Assembly (NCBI GenBank): GCA_964492065.1
Contig: CAZBHH010000002.1
Coordinates: 186,001-250,000 of the forward strand
Length of the DNA: 64,000 nucleotides
Reading direction: 5' to 3'
From: JADKAC01 sp964492065
Lineage (GTDB): Bacteria; Bacteroidota; Bacteroidia; Chitinophagales; BACL12
Part shown: positions 8,678-17,498 of the stretch, one piece after another
Layout: every line of letters starts with the position of its first letter
Numbering within the stretch: the stretch's first letter is position 1
The notes under the pieces: generated by a model
The model's input: the letters and a program-made list of their open reading frames with translations, nothing else
Databases searched by the model: none
What the model was told of the DNA's origin: nothing
Program-made: the position numbers and the translations under genes

Positions 8678-9763
8678 TTACAGATTATTAATCACTGCAA
8701 TCGTTTCATTAGCTACATCCTTCCAGGAGCGGTAGGTGTAGTTCTCTTTTTTCCTCGCTCCGTATTCCATAATCCACTTGTAAATCTCGCTAATATCGCC
8801 GGATATAAATACATCCGTGCCGGCTTCGTCTTTCAAGTGCCCCGACGGTGTTGCCACCACTGATAGTCCATTCGCACGGTATTCGTAATACTTCAGCGAA
8901 CTTCCGTAATAATCGTGGTAACGGCACCACAGATGATCGTCGTAAAACGCCATACCCACATCTGCTACCGAAATAATAAAAGCCACCTCTTGCCGGGTGA
9001 GCCCTTTATAAATATACACCCGTTCGAGCGATTGAAATGTGTATTCCACATGCCTGTCATTGCTGATAATAATTATACCCAGGTCTTTGTCGCTGATCTT
9101 CGCCAACGTCTCCACCATGGAAATTCCCTGCCAGGGACTCGCCGTACCGGACCATAATGCGATTTTCTTATGGACATTCCGAATATCCATAACGGATGCA
9201 TACACATCTTCATCCACATTTTTAAAGTCCATATCGAAATGCTCCCCGCCATTTTCAATTTTTACAACGTGCCTGGCATGTAAAAATGTGCGGCAGAAGT
9301 CTGCGAGCATATTACTCGGTGCAATTACTACATCCGCAAACCGGAGGTAGAAGCCCAATCGCTTTTCAATAAACCGGATACGGGAATCCGAATACCCTTT
9401 TGTAACGATCAATTCATCGGGTAATCCGTTTATTTCTACCAGTACTTTTTTTCCGAAGATTTTTCCCAGCAGCGGCAGAAGTCTCGTATATCCCTCGGTA
9501 TGCACCCGCACATACACGTAATCGCTTTGAAATATCGCCTTCAGTATATATTTAAAGCGGGGCGGGTAACAGGTGCTGATTGAATCGGGCTTATCGGGGA
9601 AAGTGAACAACCGGAAACCGGCTGCACAGAGATAGGTTACCAGGTAATAACCGTGAATGGAAGAACCGCCCTTTACCGGAAAATGCGAGGGATAAAAAAA
9701 TGCTATCTTCTTAAGGTGATCCAAGAGCTTGCCTTTTTGAGGGACGCCACAAAAATAACCCAA
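8678..9763 (-). CDS. family 4 (GT-B) glycosyltransferase
   Basis: This codes for 361 residues with two Rossmann-like halves. The N-terminal half has the acceptor loop FPVKGGSSIHGYYL, and KVLVEINGLPDEL in the middle is typical of GT4 enzymes. The C-terminal half has LALWSGTASPWQGI-like and GLSVVATPSGHLKDE stretches for the nucleotide-sugar donor. It is the first gene of the minus-strand operon and ends eight bases before the methyltransferase gene. The first residues (MGYFCGVPQKGK) are atypical; a TTG start at 9724 (LDHLKKIAFFYP) would give a more usual N-terminus. Confidence 0.82.
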   Translation of the reverse strand: MGYFCGVPQKGKLLDHLKKIAFFYPSHFPVKGGSSIHGYYLVTYLCAAGFRLFTFPDKPDSISTCYPPRFKYILKAIFQSDYVYVRVHTEGYTRLLPLLGKIFGKKVLVEINGLPDELIVTKGYSDSRIRFIEKRLGFYLRFADVVIAPSNMLADFCRTFLHARHVVKIENGGEHFDMDFKNVDEDVYASVMDIRNVHKKIALWSGTASPWQGISMVETLAKISDKDLGIIIISNDRHVEYTFQSLERVYIYKGLTRQEVAFIISVADVGMAFYDDHLWCRYHDYYGSSLKYYEYRANGLSVVATPSGHLKDEAGTDVFISGDISEIYKWIMEYGARKKENYTYRSWKDVANETIAVINNL

Positions 9764-10020
9764 TTATTATTGTTCGAAAACTGCTCGCATTTACCTGTCC
9801 CCGATGGTAAATCCCGGCTGTTTACGTGTTATTGGATTATTCGTTTACCCGTCGTTATGCCTTCGCCGGAGGTGTAATGTTTTGAATGCACTTCCCCACT
9901 GATTCAATGGCCGCATTGCATTATTTGTTTTACAGGTAACTTCGCTATTTTTATTCCATTTGAATCTCGATATATTTTTCACTTCAAAAATGGCGATACA
10001 TCAACCATATTCAATATATA

Positions 10021-10830
10021 ATGCATAGGGAACCCACTTTCGGACTTGCAATTTCGACGCTGAACGACGGCATTTTCCGCATAGCGGCTCTGTGTAATGC
10101 CGGATTTGATGAAGTGATAATAGTGCATCAAATAACCCAAGTGGAAAATCTGCAGCGCTACCATGCCGAACACGACAAGTTATCAGCCTCAACAATTAAA
10201 ATAATTGTGCAGCGGGAAACGGGTTTATCGAAAAGCAGGAATGCGTGTATTGAAAATGGCGTTTCCGACTACCTGTTGTTGTGCGATGATGATAATGCGC
10301 TTACCGAAAATCTGAAAGAGCGGTTAATGCAGGCTGTCAATCCTTATCGGGAAGCGGCGGTACTCTGCGGTATCATGTTAAGACCGGATCGCATGCCGGC
10401 TAAACGGTACAACAGTCAAAGTGTGGACCTGACACTGCGCCAGGCCGCAAAGGTGAGTTCCTGCGAAATGGTTCTGAACCGGCAATGGGTACAGAAACAC
10501 GGCATTCGGTTCAATACGCAGTTCGGTTTAGGCGCTACTTACCCGGGTGGAGAGGAATTTATTTTTATCCGCGAAGTAATGCATGCGGGCGGCAGTGTGC
10601 GCTTTATCCCGGAGGCGATATGCATCCTGTCGGAAGGCATCACTTCCGGCCATCGCTATTCGCCGGTCATGATCCGTGCAAAAGGCGCCATGATCCGCGA
10701 AGTGTTCGGCTGGAAATTCCTGTTCATCAACCTGGCTTTCAGCCTGCGCAAATACGGCGAGTACAAAACAGATGTAAGCCTCGGGAAATTTATCCGCTAT
10801 ATTTATTCCGGCAGTTTTCATTACAATTGA
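10021..10830 (+). CDS. family 2 glycosyltransferase
   Basis: This codes for 269 residues of GT-A type. It starts with a strand and loop (FGLAISTLNDG), then QRETGLSKSRNACIENG and the acidic LLCDDDN motif that would bind the metal and the nucleotide sugar. The N-terminus differs from the usual VSVIIPxYN form. It is transcribed away from the GT4 gene and lies one base upstream of another GT2 gene, so the two form a small operon. Confidence 0.8.
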   Translation: MHREPTFGLAISTLNDGIFRIAALCNAGFDEVIIVHQITQVENLQRYHAEHDKLSASTIKIIVQRETGLSKSRNACIENGVSDYLLLCDDDNALTENLKERLMQAVNPYREAAVLCGIMLRPDRMPAKRYNSQSVDLTLRQAAKVSSCEMVLNRQWVQKHGIRFNTQFGLGATYPGGEEFIFIREVMHAGGSVRFIPEAICILSEGITSGHRYSPVMIRAKGAMIREVFGWKFLFINLAFSLRKYGEYKTDVSLGKFIRYIYSGSFHYN

Positions 10831-10831
10831 T

Positions 10832-11581
10832 ATGTGTGCAGTTTCTGTTTCAGTAATTATCCCGGTTTATAATGCGGAACGATCTATCGGCAAAACCGTG
10901 GACAGTGTGCTGCACCAGACTTTTCAATCGTTTGAAATACTGTTGGTGAACGACGCCTCCACCGATAGCACTCAGGAAATTCTCGATGATCTCTCCAAAA
11001 ATCACCCGCAAATAGCCTGCATCCATTTACAAAAAAACGGCGGTCCCGGTATTGCGAGAAATACCGGGATTGAACGTGCTCGGGGAAAATTTATCGCCTT
11101 CCTGGATGCTGACGACACCTGGCATCCCGACAAACTGGAAAGACAGGTCGCCTTCATGGAATCCAATCATTACCCGTTAACCTATACCTGGTATGAGGCC
11201 GTTGGCAATTACGGAAAAAAGAAAACGATAAAAGCGCCCGACACAGTCACCTACCGGCAATTGTTGAAACACAATACCATCGGCAACCTGACAGCCATAT
11301 ACGACGCCGAAGCCCTTGGCAAGGTGTATATGCCGGAACTGCGGCTGCGACAGGATTGGGGCCTGTGGCTACAGATTCTCAGCACCGGGATTACCGGCCA
11401 TTGCCTGCCGGAAATTTTAGCCACGTACCACACTTCCGGAGGCAGCCTGTCGGCCAATAAGTGGAAAGCGGCACGCTACAACTGGCAAATTTTACGCAAC
11501 TATCAGCGGCTTTCGCTGTTTACTTCACTGTGGTACTTTCTGCATTTTATTTTTTTTAAGCTGAAAAAGTACTTCTTATAA
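10832..11581 (+). CDS. family 2 glycosyltransferase
   Basis: This codes for 249 residues with the textbook GT2 N-terminus VSVIIPVYNAERSI, VNDASTDST, GGPGIARNTGI and the metal-binding FLDADDTW at about residues 89-96. The Q..RQDWGLWL stretch near residues 172-178 is the usual acceptor-side ED/DW motif. A hydrophobic and basic C-terminal tail may touch the membrane. It lies one base after the previous glycosyltransferase and nine bases before the NAD(P)-binding protein gene. Confidence 0.9.
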   Translation: MCAVSVSVIIPVYNAERSIGKTVDSVLHQTFQSFEILLVNDASTDSTQEILDDLSKNHPQIACIHLQKNGGPGIARNTGIERARGKFIAFLDADDTWHPDKLERQVAFMESNHYPLTYTWYEAVGNYGKKKTIKAPDTVTYRQLLKHNTIGNLTAIYDAEALGKVYMPELRLRQDWGLWLQILSTGITGHCLPEILATYHTSGGSLSANKWKAARYNWQILRNYQRLSLFTSLWYFLHFIFFKLKKYFL

Positions 11582-11590
11582 TCCGGGCAT

Positions 11591-12277
11591 ATGGCAACAG
11601 CTACGATTTTCGGGGCAAGCGGATTGACGGGCGGAATATTGACCGAATGGCTGATGCGCAGCACGGAATTTGAATCGGTGACGATTGCGGTGCGCAAACC
11701 ATTAAATATACATAATGCGAAGCTGCGGCAAGTGGTAATTGATTTTTCACTAATGCACGATTATCCCGAACTTTTTAATTCGGATCACATTTTTTGCTGT
11801 TTGGGCACCACCATGCAAAAAGAAAGAGGCAACCGGGAAACCTATGCGGTAGTGGATAAACAATACCCGGTAGAAATAGCCATTAACAGTGCAAAGCATC
11901 GTTGCAAATCGCTGCATATCATGTCCTCTCTGGGAGCGGATACCAAAAGCACACTTTTTTATTCCAGGTTGAAAGGCGCAATGCAGGAGGAAGTGATTGC
12001 GGCGTGGAAAGACAAAGTGCAGCGGGCTGCCCTCTGTTTGTATCAACCGGGACTGTTGCGTGGCGACAGGAAGGAAAAGCGCCGCGGCGAGGCTATCGGC
12101 AAACACCTCATGCGAATATTAAACCCGGTACTGGTCGGAAGCATGCGCAAATACCGGAGCATTGCCGCCGGCGACGTCGCTATGGTGATGATGCACAATG
12201 CACTCACACTGCCGCCGGGCTTGCATATTTTCAGAAACGACAAACTTTTAAAAACCGCAAAAGAACTGAAATCTTGA
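11591..12277 (+). CDS. NAD(P)H-binding oxidoreductase, HTATIP2/NmrA-like
   Basis: This codes for 228 residues of a Rossmann-fold protein. The dinucleotide-binding motif is GASGLTGG at about residues 8-15. CCLGTTMQKE, the Ser-rich IMSSLGADTKS and YSRLKG carry the YxxxK-like element of atypical short-chain dehydrogenases. It resembles bacterial homologues of human HTATIP2. The substrate is unknown. Its stop codon overlaps the TTG start of queG, so the two are translated together. Confidence 0.78.
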   Translation: MATATIFGASGLTGGILTEWLMRSTEFESVTIAVRKPLNIHNAKLRQVVIDFSLMHDYPELFNSDHIFCCLGTTMQKERGNRETYAVVDKQYPVEIAINSAKHRCKSLHIMSSLGADTKSTLFYSRLKGAMQEEVIAAWKDKVQRAALCLYQPGLLRGDRKEKRRGEAIGKHLMRILNPVLVGSMRKYRSIAAGDVAMVMMHNALTLPPGLHIFRNDKLLKTAKELKS

Positions 12278-13203
12278 ATCGCCAATCGCTCACCGAATTT
12301 ATCAAGGCGGAGTCGCGAAAGCAGGGCTTTGCATATTGCGGCATCTCCAAAGCCGAAAAACTCGACACCGAAGCAGCGCAACTGGAAGCCTGGCTGCAAA
12401 AGGGCGCACACGGCGCCATGCACTATATGGAAAATCATTTTGAAAAGCGCATCGACCCTTCCGTATTGGTACCCGGCGCCAAATCGGTCATCAGCCTGGT
12501 GTATAATTATTACAACGCCGGGAAACAGCAAGATAGCGAGGCGCCGAAAATTTCGATGTATGCCTATGGTGAAGATTATCACTTCGTGATTAAAGAAAAA
12601 CTGCAACTGCTGGCAAATGCTCTCAGCGAACAGGCCGGCGATTTCTCATACCGCCTGTTCACGGATTCGGCGCCGGTATTGGAGAAGGCATGGGCCAAAC
12701 GCAGCGGATTGGGATGGCAGGGAAAAAATACCAACCTGATTCACCCCAAACGGGGTTCGTATTATTTTCTCGCCGAAATTATCTGCGACCTGGAATTGGA
12801 ATACGACGGCCCGATAAAAGATTATTGCGGCACCTGCACCGCTTGCATAGACGCCTGCCCTACCGGTGCCCTGCAACCGTATGCACTGGATGCCCGGCGA
12901 TGTATCTCCTACCTGACCATCGAATTGCGGGATGCCATCCCGGAAACGTTTTCTACGCACATGGAAAACTGGATGTTCGGTTGTGATATATGTCAGCAGG
13001 TTTGCCCCTGGAACCGGTTTAGTCAACCCCATAGCGAACCGAGGTTCCTGCCTTCGGAAGCGATGATGGCCATGCGCCGGGAAGAATGGGAGTCGCTTTC
13101 GTTGGAAACCTTTAACAGCCTGTTTAAAAAATCGCCGGTAAAGCGGACAAAATACACCGGCTTAACCCGCAATATCGCCTTCCTGAAAGAGAAAAGCGGT
13201 TAA
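12274..13203 (+). CDS. queG: epoxyqueuosine reductase
   Basis: QueG reduces epoxyqueuosine to queuosine at the wobble base of tRNAs with GUN anticodons, using cobalamin and two 4Fe-4S clusters. The ferredoxin-like region shows CGTCTACIDACPTGAL and, later, CDICQQVCPW. The catalytic region has LFTDSAPVLEKAWAKRSGLG. The open frame continues upstream to 11902, but that part overlaps the previous gene. The TTG at 12274 forms a TTGA overlap with the previous stop and gives 309 residues, the usual length, beginning LNRQSLTEFIKAE. The C-terminus converges on miaE, and the two stop codons overlap. Confidence 0.92.
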   Translation: MNRQSLTEFIKAESRKQGFAYCGISKAEKLDTEAAQLEAWLQKGAHGAMHYMENHFEKRIDPSVLVPGAKSVISLVYNYYNAGKQQDSEAPKISMYAYGEDYHFVIKEKLQLLANALSEQAGDFSYRLFTDSAPVLEKAWAKRSGLGWQGKNTNLIHPKRGSYYFLAEIICDLELEYDGPIKDYCGTCTACIDACPTGALQPYALDARRCISYLTIELRDAIPETFSTHMENWMFGCDICQQVCPWNRFSQPHSEPRFLPSEAMMAMRREEWESLSLETFNSLFKKSPVKRTKYTGLTRNIAFLKEKSG

Positions 13204-13781
13204 TGCATGCGCCTGCCGTCAATTTCCAGTTGACGCATGACTTCTGCCTCAAATGTCAACCATTCCTGCCACCGTGTTCTTGCGGTTCCCTTTCCCGCAT
13301 ATTCGTCGGCCAAATCTATAAACATGGTGTAATGCCCGGCCTCCGAAACCATAAAGTCGCGGTAAAATTTGCGCAGATAGGCATCCTCAAGCCCTTCACT
13401 CAACAGCCGGAAGCGCTCGCAACTGCGGGCTTCAATTAACGCCGCCATCAACAGTTTTTCCAATAACTGCGATTGCCTGCTGCCCCCCTTTCTTTGAAAT
13501 TGTATCAGGGCATTGACATACGCATCGCGGCGCTGCCTGCCCAACTTCAAATTTCTGCGCTTTAATTCCTTCAACACCATCCTGAAATGCCCCCATTCTT
13601 CGGTGACCACCGGCGACAACTCCTCTACCAGGCGCTCGTGTTCCGGGTATTGCTGAATCAGGGATATACACGAAGAAGCCGCCTTCTGCTCGCAATAGGC
13701 GTGATCGGTGAGGATGTATTCAATCCGCATCGATGCCAGATCAACCCATCGCGGATCTGTTGGTAATTTTAATCCTAACAT
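13200..13781 (-). CDS. miaE: tRNA 2-methylthio-N6-isopentenyl adenosine-37 hydroxylase
   Basis: MiaE is a di-iron enzyme that hydroxylates the ms2i6A base at position 37 of tRNA. The ferritin-like helical core shows EEWGHF (ExxH, about residues 79-84) and SEAGHY (ExxH, about 148-153), which supply iron ligands, plus EARSCERF. Starting at the ATG at 13781 gives 193 residues (MLGLKLPTDPRW), the usual length; the longer open frame to 13886 would run into the divergent glycosyltransferase. It lies tail to tail with queG, another tRNA anticodon-loop modification gene. Confidence 0.9.
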   Translation of the reverse strand: MLGLKLPTDPRWVDLASMRIEYILTDHAYCEQKAASSCISLIQQYPEHERLVEELSPVVTEEWGHFRMVLKELKRRNLKLGRQRRDAYVNALIQFQRKGGSRQSQLLEKLLMAALIEARSCERFRLLSEGLEDAYLRKFYRDFMVSEAGHYTMFIDLADEYAGKGTARTRWQEWLTFEAEVMRQLEIDGRRMH

Positions 13782-13806
13782 TGTGGATATTTGCCTGTCA
13801 AAGGTA

Positions 13807-14802
13807 ATGCGAAAGAAAATTTTAATAATCCGGTTTTCGAGTATCGGTGATATAGTCCTTACGACACCGGTTGTGCGATGTATCAAGCGCCAGGTAAAAG
13901 ATGTGGAACTGCACTACCTGACGAAACAGGCATACAGCGCACTGTTGCAGTCGAATCCCTATATCGACAAAGTCATCGTATTGGAGAAGAACCTGCACGA
14001 CCTGATACCGAAAATCGAATCGGAGAAATACGATTACGTCATCGACCTGCACAACAATTTGCGATCGCGGATCATAACTTCCAACCTGCAATTGCCCTTC
14101 AGCGCTTTCAATAAAATCAACCTGCGCAAATGGATCATGGTGCGATTCAAAAAAAATCTGTTGCCCGATACACATATCGTCCAGCGCTACCTGGAAGCAG
14201 CGGCTTCCCTCGGCGTACAGGACGATGGCGGCGGACTGGAATTTTATATTCCGGAAAGCGATAGTATCTGCGGCGAAACATTTCCCGAAACGCATCGCAA
14301 CGGTTACGATATTGTCGTTACCGGCGCTGCGCATTTCACTAAAAAATTGCCGGTGGAAAGGCTCATTGCATTGTGCCGGCAGATAAACGGCCCTGTCATT
14401 TTAATCGGCGGCAAAGAAGATGCAGAGGTGGGAAAGCAGATTGCCGAAGCAAATAAATTTGCCTGGAATACCTGTGGCTTGTTTTCCATCAACCAGTCGG
14501 CATCTCTCATACGGGGAGCCGGCAGGGTGTTCACGCACGATACGGGTATGATGCATATCGCCGCCGCTTTTTCAAAACCCATCATCTCCTTTTGGGGCAA
14601 TACCATTCCCGAGTTCGGCATGTACCCCTATTACGGTAAACACGTCGCCTTACACGACCTGCGGGAAGGCAATCAAATCCTGGAAGTGAAAGATCTTTAC
14701 TGCAGGCCCTGTTCCAAGATCGGGTTCGACAAATGCCCGGAGCAGCATTTCAGGTGTATGCGGGAAATACCGTTCGACTCCATCCGGCCGCAGGATTCCT
14801 GA
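13807..14802 (+). CDS. family 9 glycosyltransferase (ADP-heptose:LPS heptosyltransferase-like)
   Basis: This GT-B enzyme should transfer a heptose or similar sugar to the lipopolysaccharide core. It has the family start MRKKILIIRFSSIGDIVLTTPV, the VIDLHNNLRS stretch, and the C-terminal donor motif HDTGMMHIAAAFSKP at about residues 240-254. CRPCSKIG near the C-terminus is also common in the family. The ATG at 13807 was chosen because it begins the conserved motif. The divergent miaE starts only 25 bases away. Confidence 0.9.
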   Translation: MRKKILIIRFSSIGDIVLTTPVVRCIKRQVKDVELHYLTKQAYSALLQSNPYIDKVIVLEKNLHDLIPKIESEKYDYVIDLHNNLRSRIITSNLQLPFSAFNKINLRKWIMVRFKKNLLPDTHIVQRYLEAAASLGVQDDGGGLEFYIPESDSICGETFPETHRNGYDIVVTGAAHFTKKLPVERLIALCRQINGPVILIGGKEDAEVGKQIAEANKFAWNTCGLFSINQSASLIRGAGRVFTHDTGMMHIAAAFSKPIISFWGNTIPEFGMYPYYGKHVALHDLREGNQILEVKDLYCRPCSKIGFDKCPEQHFRCMREIPFDSIRPQDS

Positions 14803-14824
14803 AATACGGCCGTGTATTATTCTG

Positions 14825-14832
14825 TAATTTTG
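14825..14832 (+). promoter_or_regulatory. TAnnTTTG promoter box of purB
   Basis: This reads TAATTTTG and lies 12 bases before the purB ATG at 14845. It matches the Bacteroidota -7 element and supports the downstream start over the ATG at 14812, which lies upstream of the box. Confidence 0.6.
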
Positions 14833-14844
14833 CAAAAAACAGGT

Positions 14845-16197
14845 ATGACTGAAAGCGAATTATTAAACATTTCCCCAATTGACGGCCGCTACAGGGAAAA
14901 GGTCGCCGAATTATCCCCTTATTTTTCTGAATACGGTTTATTTAAGTTCCGCTTGTATGTGGAAATAGAGTATTTCATCGCATTGACCGAAATCCCTCTG
15001 CCGCAACTCTCCTCCTTCGACATGCACTTGCATCCGCTGTTGCGCAATATCTATAAGCGCTTCGATACGGCCGCATGTCTGCGGATAAAGGAAATCGAGA
15101 AGACCATCAATCACGATGTAAAGGCGGTGGAGTATTACCTCAAAGAATCGTTCGACAGGTTAGGGCTACAGAAATACAAGGAATTTATTCACTTCGGTCT
15201 GACTTCCCAGGATATTAACAATACGGCCATTCCCATCAGTTACCGCGATGCGCTCATCGATATATATTTTCCGATACTTGAAGATACGGTTGCGCTGTTG
15301 AGCGACCTCGCCAACAAGTGGAGCCGCATTCCTATGCTCGCCCGCACACACGGGCAACCCGCTTCACCGACCATGGTAGGCAAGGAAATCCGGGTGTATA
15401 TCGAGCGCCTCAATGCGCAGCGCCAGTTATTAAATACCATCCCCTTCTCGGCAAAATTTGGCGGCGCAACCGGCAATTTTAATGCGCATTTTGTCGCCTA
15501 TCCCGATATCGACTGGATAGCCTTTGCAGATGCATTTGTGTCCTCACGCCTCGACCTGGTGCGCAGCCGCTATACCACCCAGATTGAACATTACGATAAC
15601 CTGGCCGCCAGCTTCGACGGATTAAAACGCATCAATACCATATTGATTGACCTGTGTCGCGACGTGTGGACTTATATCAGCATGGATTATTTTAAACAGG
15701 CGGTGAACGCAAATGAAGTGGGCTCATCGGCAATGCCGCATAAAGTAAATCCTATTGATTTCGAAAATGCCGAAGGCAATCTCGGCATTGCAAATGCGCT
15801 GTTCGAACACATGGCCAACAAGCTGCCACTTTCGAGATTACAACGCGATCTCACCGACTCGACCGTATTGCGCAATATCGGAACGCCGATTGCACATTCG
15901 CTGATCGCATTAAAATCCATTCAAAGGGGATTAAACAAATTAGAAGTGAATGAGCAGCAAATGCACGATGACCTGGACAATAACTGGGCAGTGGTTTCCG
16001 AAGCCATTCAGACTATTTTGAGGCGGGAGGGCTATCCCAGGCCGTATGAAGCGCTCAAGGCATTGACCCGGGGCAATGCAGCCATTACGAAGGAATCTAT
16101 CCATCAGTTTATTGACTCACTGCAAATCAGCGATGAGATAAAAGATCAACTGCGCAATATTACCCCGTTTAACTACACCGGCTTCCGCTATTTCTAA
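14845..16197 (+). CDS. purB: adenylosuccinate lyase
   Basis: PurB acts twice in purine synthesis: it splits SAICAR to AICAR, and adenylosuccinate to AMP, each time releasing fumarate. The fumarase/aspartase signature GSSAMPHKVNPIDFENAEGN contains the catalytic Ser loop. The N-terminal LSPYFSEYGLFKFR and the TSQDINNTA stretch are also typical. The length of 450 residues is normal for the E. coli-like type. The start at 14845 (MTESELLNISPIDGRYR) fits both the family and the promoter box. Confidence 0.95.
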   Translation: MTESELLNISPIDGRYREKVAELSPYFSEYGLFKFRLYVEIEYFIALTEIPLPQLSSFDMHLHPLLRNIYKRFDTAACLRIKEIEKTINHDVKAVEYYLKESFDRLGLQKYKEFIHFGLTSQDINNTAIPISYRDALIDIYFPILEDTVALLSDLANKWSRIPMLARTHGQPASPTMVGKEIRVYIERLNAQRQLLNTIPFSAKFGGATGNFNAHFVAYPDIDWIAFADAFVSSRLDLVRSRYTTQIEHYDNLAASFDGLKRINTILIDLCRDVWTYISMDYFKQAVNANEVGSSAMPHKVNPIDFENAEGNLGIANALFEHMANKLPLSRLQRDLTDSTVLRNIGTPIAHSLIALKSIQRGLNKLEVNEQQMHDDLDNNWAVVSEAIQTILRREGYPRPYEALKALTRGNAAITKESIHQFIDSLQISDEIKDQLRNITPFNYTGFRYF

Positions 16198-16262
16198 CAG
16201 GCTAATTCCCCGAATGCACCCGGGTAAGTTTAATTCAGGATTATCGATACAATAAGGCACCG

Positions 16263-17498
16263 CTAATTAAACCGTATTGCACGCACCGGCCGGATGCGGG
16301 CAATGATTACCGATGGCAGGAGTAAACACAGGAGGCATACCCCAAAGGTACCTGCATTCAACAATGCAATTTTTATCCAGTCGATGGCTACCGGCACGGT
16401 GGATACATAATATGACTGTTCGGGCAAAGTGATAATTCCTAATTCTTTTTGAAGAAAACATATTCCCAAACCGATTGCATTGCCAAATAGCAACCCGATA
16501 AACAGGATATAAGACGCATTGTACAAAAATATTTTTCGCACCGACCAATTGGTTGCGCCGAGTGATTTTAAAATACCGATCATCTGGGTGCGGTCCAGGA
16601 TCAATATCAACAGCGAAGTAATCATATTGATGATGGCCACGATCAGCATTAACAATACTATAATGCGCTCATTGATTTTCTGGAGGTTCAGCCAATCGAA
16701 AATACCGGGGATGATGTCGTAAATGGTTTGCACACTCCAGAACGGATCCGTCAACCCGTCGAGCACTTCCCGCATGTGGTCGATGGCATCCACATCGTCC
16801 ACGAAAACTTCATACCCACCGATCTGGTTTGGCTGCCAGTTATTCAGCCGTTGCACCTGTTTGATGTCGATGAGCGCAAACATCCTGTCGTATTCTTCCA
16901 GGCCCGTATTATAAATGCCGCAGACACGCATTTTGCGAAACCGCTGCACGTAATCGCCGTCCTTTTGCTGATCCACAAAATGCAGTATCACGCTGTCGCC
17001 GGTTTTAAATTTCATCCGGTCGGCAATGGACTTCGACAGGATAATATCTTTCGAAACGCTGTCGCCGGAAAGATGCAACGGCACACCATCCACCATATAG
17101 CTGTTGAAGAGTTGCCAGTTGAAATCGCTGCTGATACCTTTAAAGATGACGCCTTCGATATCCGTAGCCGATTTAATAATACCCGCCTTGCGCCCATAAA
17201 CCTGCACGTGATTCACACCTTTTGTCGCTTCTATTTCGCGGATAAATTCCGGCTGCAGGATTACAGGCAGATCGTCATAGGAACTGCGCAGGCTTTCCTT
17301 TGAAATATTAATATGGCCCCAGAAACTATACACCTTCTCAGATATCGAATTGCGAAATCCATGCACCATTGAAGTGGCGATTATCATTACCGCAAGGCTC
17401 AATGCAATTGCAATACGAGCAATAATTACGATCAGTCGCGAAAACGATCTCGGCTCCCTGCGCACGATTCTCCGTGCTATGAATAACTCATATCGCAT
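16263..17498 (-). CDS. FtsX/LolE-type ABC transporter permease
   Basis: This codes for 411 residues of the MacB/FtsX permease type. There is one membrane segment near the N-terminus (about residues 22-45) and three near the C-terminus, with a large periplasmic MacB-PCD-like domain between. The start MRYELFIARRI is typical of Bacteroidota LolC/LolE-like proteins, which work with an ATPase to release lipoproteins from the inner membrane. No ATPase gene lies beside it. It diverges from the DUF1343 gene with overlapping or nearly overlapping 5' ends. Confidence 0.88.
   Translation of the reverse strand: MRYELFIARRIVRREPRSFSRLIVIIARIAIALSLAVMIIATSMVHGFRNSISEKVYSFWGHINISKESLRSSYDDLPVILQPEFIREIEATKGVNHVQVYGRKAGIIKSATDIEGVIFKGISSDFNWQLFNSYMVDGVPLHLSGDSVSKDIILSKSIADRMKFKTGDSVILHFVDQQKDGDYVQRFRKMRVCGIYNTGLEEYDRMFALIDIKQVQRLNNWQPNQIGGYEVFVDDVDAIDHMREVLDGLTDPFWSVQTIYDIIPGIFDWLNLQKINERIIVLLMLIVAIINMITSLLILILDRTQMIGILKSLGATNWSVRKIFLYNASYILFIGLLFGNAIGLGICFLQKELGIITLPEQSYYVSTVPVAIDWIKIALLNAGTFGVCLLCLLLPSVIIARIRPVRAIRFN

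Noticed and set aside
11902..12273. N-terminal extension of queG
   Set aside because: It overlaps the NAD(P)-binding protein gene, and the sequence does not resemble QueG.
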